Source: Rhodoferax sp. UBA6134
GTDB taxonomy: Bacteria > Pseudomonadota > Gammaproteobacteria > Burkholderiales > Burkholderiaceae_C
NCBI GenBank assembly: GCA_002422455.1
Contig: DIVK01000013.1
Location: forward strand, 1-25,669
Direction: 5' to 3'
Length of the DNA: 25,669 nucleotides
The notes under the pieces were generated by a model. The model made no database searches and had not been told where the DNA came from. It saw only the letters and a program-made list of their open reading frames with translations. The position numbers were made by a program, and so were the translations under genes. Below, one piece after another: positions 23,014 through 25,669 of this stretch (position 1 is its first letter; every line of letters begins with the position of its first letter).

Positions 23014-23595
23014 ATGAACGCCACCAATGTCCTGCTCCTGCCCGGATGGAATAATTCCGGCCCTGAACACTGGCAAAGTCATTGGCAGGCGATGCATGGT
23101 TACCAGCGTGTCGAGCAGCACGACTGGCGGCACCCCCTGCGCGGTGACTGGATCGCCCGGCTCGAAGACGTGCTGCTGCAGCGTGACGTGGAGCGGGACG
23201 GGCCGGTGCTGTTGGTCGCGCACAGCCTGGGGTGTCTGCTGGTGGCCGCGTGGGCTGCGCATTCGCGCAACACCCATCGGGTCGGCGCCGCACTGCTGGT
23301 GGCTCCCGCCGACGCCGAGCGTGAAGAATTGAGGTCGGTCCTGAGCAGTTGGTCGCCGGTGCCCGGGCAGTCCTTGCCGTTTAAAAGCCTGCTGGTGGGC
23401 AGTGGCAATGACCCGTATTGCAGCGCGGCGCGGGCCAGGGCATTCGCCAGTGCCTGGGGCGCCGAGTTCATCGACGGTGGGCAACTGGGCCATATCAATG
23501 CCGAATCCGGGTTGGGTGCCTGGCCGCAAGGACAGGCACTGTTGCGTTACGTGGGTGGGGAGCGGGTTGAAAGCCGGCCCCACCAAAATCAGTAA
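23014..23595 (+). CDS. RBBP9/YdeN-type serine alpha/beta hydrolase, 193 aa
   Basis: A small alpha/beta hydrolase of the RBBP9/YdeN group (Ser_hydrolase family). LLLPGWNNSGPEHWQSHW at residues 7-24 is the family hallmark; the nucleophile is S71 in VAHSLGC, the acid D133 in GSGNDPYC, and the base H160 in LGHINAESG. The triad is therefore complete, but the substrate is unknown. It lies 46 bases after parA and nine before parB, in the middle of the par operon. Its ribosome binding site is weak. Whether it has a role in segregation or is only carried there cannot be told from sequence. Confidence 0.87.
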   Translation: MNATNVLLLPGWNNSGPEHWQSHWQAMHGYQRVEQHDWRHPLRGDWIARLEDVLLQRDVERDGPVLLVAHSLGCLLVAAWAAHSRNTHRVGAALLVAPADAEREELRSVLSSWSPVPGQSLPFKSLLVGSGNDPYCSAARARAFASAWGAEFIDGGQLGHINAESGLGAWPQGQALLRYVGGERVESRPHQNQ

Positions 23596-23604
23596 GGAAA
23601 AACG

Positions 23605-24546
23605 ATGGTTACCAAAAAACCCAAAGGACTGGGCCGCGGACTCGAAGCGTTGCTCGGGCCCAAGGTGAGTGAAGCTGTCACCGCAGACGCTGCCGTGGGC
23701 GGCGGCTCCGGCGCGGGGTTGCCGACCACGCTGTCGCTCGGTGACATGGTGGCGGGCATGTACCAGCCGCGCACGCGGATGGACGAGGGCGCCCTGTACG
23801 AACTGGCCGATTCCATCAAGGCGCAGGGCATCATGCAGCCGATCCTGGTGCGTCAACTCAAGGACGGCGTCAACCAGGGCAAGTACGAGATCATTGCCGG
23901 TGAGCGCCGTTTCCGCGCCGCCAGGCTGGCCGGACTGGAGCAGGTGCCGGTGCTGGTGCGCGACGTGCCCGATGAGGCCGCTGCCGCCATGGCCCTGATC
24001 GAGAACATTCAGCGCGAAGACCTCAACCCGCTGGAGGAGGCGCAGGGTCTGCAACGCCTGATCAAGGAGTTTGGGCTCACTCACGAGCAGGCGGCGCAGG
24101 CGGTGGGGCGCTCACGCAGCGCCGCCAGCAATCTGCTGCGTTTGCTGAATCTGGCCGAGCCGGTGCAAACCATGTTGATGGCGGGTGACCTCGACATGGG
24201 GCATGCGCGTGCGTTGCTGGGGCTGGACCGGGCGAGCCAGATCACGGCGGCGAGCCAGATCACGGCCCGCAAAATGTCGGTGCGCGAGGCCGAAAGTCTG
24301 GTGAAAAAGCTCAGCGCCGAGTTCACGCTGACGTCGACCAAGCCGAAAAAGGAAAAGTCGCGCGACATGAAACGGGTCGAAGAAGAGCTGTCCGACCTGC
24401 TCACCGCTGCGGTCGAGGTGCGGGTGAAAAAGCGCGTCAAGCGCGCCGGGCGGATGGAGGAGATGGGCGAGCTCAGCATCCAGTTTGGCTCGCTCGATGA
24501 GCTCAACGGCCTGATTGACAAGCTCACGCGCGGCGCCACCCGCTGA
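23605..24546 (+). CDS. parB: Chromosome partitioning protein ParB (Spo0J), 313 aa
   Basis: The parS-binding CTPase clamp that loads at parS, spreads along DNA and recruits SMC. The N-terminal GLGRGLEALLG (about 8-18) is the ParA-stimulating region; MYQPRTRMDEGALYELADSI, the CTP-binding GERRFRAARLAG (99-110) and ENIQREDLNPLEEA (133-146) form the CTPase domain; the helix-turn-helix follows in HEQAAQAVGRSRSAASNLLR (around 165). The C-terminal dimerisation domain ends LSIQFGSLDELNGLIDKL. GGAAAAACG stands before the ATG. An exact 18-base tandem repeat (24231-24266) encodes ASQITA twice but does not look like an insertion. Confidence 0.97.
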   Translation: MVTKKPKGLGRGLEALLGPKVSEAVTADAAVGGGSGAGLPTTLSLGDMVAGMYQPRTRMDEGALYELADSIKAQGIMQPILVRQLKDGVNQGKYEIIAGERRFRAARLAGLEQVPVLVRDVPDEAAAAMALIENIQREDLNPLEEAQGLQRLIKEFGLTHEQAAQAVGRSRSAASNLLRLLNLAEPVQTMLMAGDLDMGHARALLGLDRASQITAASQITARKMSVREAESLVKKLSAEFTLTSTKPKKEKSRDMKRVEEELSDLLTAAVEVRVKKRVKRAGRMEEMGELSIQFGSLDELNGLIDKLTRGATR

Positions 24547-24566
24547 CGCGCCGGGGCGGCAGGATC

Positions 24567-25310
24567 ATGCTGGCCCGACGGCTCTGGCCGCTTCCGGCGC
24601 TGCTGGTGTGGGCCAGTGCCTGGGCCTTGTTCTGGGGTCTGCAGCGTCTGGGCCTGTCGGCCTGGGCTGCGCTGGCCGTGGCCACGGTCCTGGGTGTGCC
24701 CGGCAGCCTGCTGGCGCACACCTGGTGGCGGCGCGTCCTGATCGGTCTGGGTTTCCCCCTGTCGCTGGCGCTCTCGGGTCTGGCCGGCGTGCCGGCCTGG
24801 GCCTGGTTGTTGCCGCTGGCGTTGCTGCTGCTGATCTACCCCCTGCATGCCTGGCGCGATGCGCCCCTGTTCCCGACGCCGGCCCATGCGCTGCGCGAGC
24901 TGGCCGCGCTGGCCCCATTGCCCGCCGGTGCGCGGGTGCTCGATGCCGGTTGCGGTTTGGGTGATGGCCTCAAGGCCCTGCGTCAGGCTTATCCGGCGGC
25001 CCGGCTGGAGGGACTGGAGTGGAGCTGGCCCTTGCGTGGCCTGTGCGCCTTGCGCTGCCCTTGGGCGCGTGTGCGCCGCGGTGACATCTGGCGAGCCGAC
25101 TGGAGTCCTTATGCCCTGGTCTACCTGTTTCAGCGGCCCGAGAGCCTGCCGCGGGCGGTGACCCGGGCTCAGGCCCAGCTCAGGCCAGGTGCCTGGCTGG
25201 TGAGTCTGGAGTTTGAGGCGCCGTCGCTGCAGCCGCAGGCTTGCCTGCGTTGTCCGGATGGCCGTGTTGTCTGGCTGTACCAAGTCCCGTTTCAGGAGCG
25301 CAAGGCATGA
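24567..25310 (+). CDS. Membrane-anchored class I SAM-dependent methyltransferase, 247 aa
   Basis: The first 95 or so residues hold probably four hydrophobic helices (about 5-27, 32-50, 55-75 and 77-93) rich in Trp, Leu and Ala. The rest is a soluble methyltransferase fold with motif I RVLDAGCGLGDGLKAL (about 123-138) and an acidic motif II near LEGLEWSW. Later GDIWRADWSPYALVYLF fits motif IV. The catalytic part is short. The substrate is unknown; a membrane lipid or envelope molecule is a guess from the anchor. It starts 20 bases after parB with AGG shortly before the ATG and could be the last gene of the par transcript. Confidence 0.75.
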   Translation: MLARRLWPLPALLVWASAWALFWGLQRLGLSAWAALAVATVLGVPGSLLAHTWWRRVLIGLGFPLSLALSGLAGVPAWAWLLPLALLLLIYPLHAWRDAPLFPTPAHALRELAALAPLPAGARVLDAGCGLGDGLKALRQAYPAARLEGLEWSWPLRGLCALRCPWARVRRGDIWRADWSPYALVYLFQRPESLPRAVTRAQAQLRPGAWLVSLEFEAPSLQPQACLRCPDGRVVWLYQVPFQERKA

Positions 25311-25393
25311 AGAGCAGGAATGAGAAATAGCACGGACGCCCCTTATCGTCGCCTAAACTGGCGGCTTGAAGAATCTTTGAATACTGGAGCCTC

Positions 25394-25669
25394 ATGTTGA
25401 ACTCACCTGACAGCGGCCAAGCGGCCGACACCGACTCTGTGCGTGCTGCCATGAATGTGGTGGTCTTTGCCCTGGCCTCGCTGGCGGAAACGCGCGACTC
25501 GGACACGGGCAAGCATATATTGCGAGTCCAGAATTACGTTCGAACGCTGGCGCAGCAGCTCAGCGGGCACCCGCACCTGGGTGCGGTTTTGACGAAGCCG
25601 TACATCACCGAACTGATTCAGTCAGTCCCCTTGTACGACATGGGCACGATCGGCATCCCGGACCGGATT
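25394..25669 (+). CDS. HD-GYP-like domain protein, N-terminal part, HD dyad altered
   Basis: The first 92 codons of a gene that runs off the right edge. LAETRDSDTGKHILRVQNYVRTLA matches the start of HD-GYP cyclic-di-GMP phosphodiesterase domains. At the metal-binding motif, where LHDIGKIGIPD is expected, the sequence is LYDMGTIGIPD: the HD histidine is tyrosine (residue 81) and the following lysine is threonine. Each is a single-base change from the usual codon. There is no receiver domain before the HD-GYP part, only about 20 polar residues. The protein may be inactive as a phosphodiesterase, or a c-di-GMP binder. The GYP motif itself lies outside the window. GGAG precedes the ATG by a normal distance. 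Confidence 0.72.
   Translation, partial: MLNSPDSGQAADTDSVRAAMNVVVFALASLAETRDSDTGKHILRVQNYVRTLAQQLSGHPHLGAVLTKPYITELIQSVPLYDMGTIGIPDRI

Noticed and set aside
24231..24266. Exact 18-base tandem duplication in parB (ASQITA-ASQITA)
   Set aside because: ParB homologues have a similar A-x-Q-I-x-x-A-x-x-I stretch of about the same length here, so this looks like chance similarity of two natural segments and not an insertion.
24081..25283. 400-codon open frame on the minus strand opposite parB and the methyltransferase
   Set aside because: Low-complexity Gln/Arg/Pro sequence without domains; both plus-strand genes are well supported.

Overview
The window looks like a chromosomal segment of a GC-rich betaproteobacterium. 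It most resembles Burkholderiales/Comamonadaceae of the Rhodoferax-Polaromonas type. The evidence is the block minC-minD-minE-lipB-lipA next to mnmG-rsmG-parA-(hydrolase)-parB, a GTP-type PEP carboxykinase, and a nested palindromic repeat built on TTCGACA-GCTCAG arms. The assignment rests on gene content and protein style, not on a database search.

Region 1 (1-8.6 kb) is an accessory stress or low-oxygen island. It holds the start of an acetyl-CoA-synthetase-type ligase, a two-CBS protein, a triple-BON protein, a monohaem cytochrome c, an L,D-transpeptidase, a phosphoribosyltransferase, a dienelactone-hydrolase-like enzyme, the AmmeMemoRadiSam trio (amrB-amrA-amrS), a universal stress protein and a metallophosphoesterase. 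The mix resembles low-oxygen or dormancy regulons: the mycobacterial DosR set contains a CBS protein, universal stress proteins and Rv0571c, a phosphoribosyltransferase fused to a dienelactone hydrolase. Two FNR/Anr-like sites with the same pattern (TTGAT-N4-CGCAA) lie in front of the BON gene and amrB. The one at the BON gene is centred at -41.5 from the start point implied by a fair -10 box. The amr genes overlap each other and run tightly into the hydrolase gene, suggesting a four-gene operon of unknown biochemical role.

Region 2 (8.7-18.4 kb) is leftward housekeeping: pckG with a clear intrinsic terminator, a 46-residue membrane peptide, a SWIM/SNF2 helicase with a TTG start, lipA, lipB (TTG start four bases after minE), minE, minD and minC.

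Region 3 (18.43-19.25 kb) is AT-richer. It carries two perfect DnaA boxes, a perfect IHF consensus and a TAG-repeat tract; a third perfect DnaA box lies in the first codons of mnmG. Genes diverge here (leftward to the left, rightward to the right), and a small sample of lines suggests GC skew changes sign. I read it as a candidate chromosomal replication origin, with a small YkgJ-family gene lying inside the region.

Region 4 (19.2-25.7 kb) is rightward. mnmG and rsmG are translationally coupled, followed by parA, an RBBP9/YdeN-type hydrolase, parB, a membrane-anchored methyltransferase and the start of an HD-GYP-like protein whose HD dyad reads YD. Four parS-type sites (two perfect 16-mers in mnmG, one-mismatch copies in rsmG and upstream of parA) span 1.43 kb, so the ParB loading zone sits beside the candidate origin. 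Origin, centromere, segregation genes and division-site genes are all neighbours.
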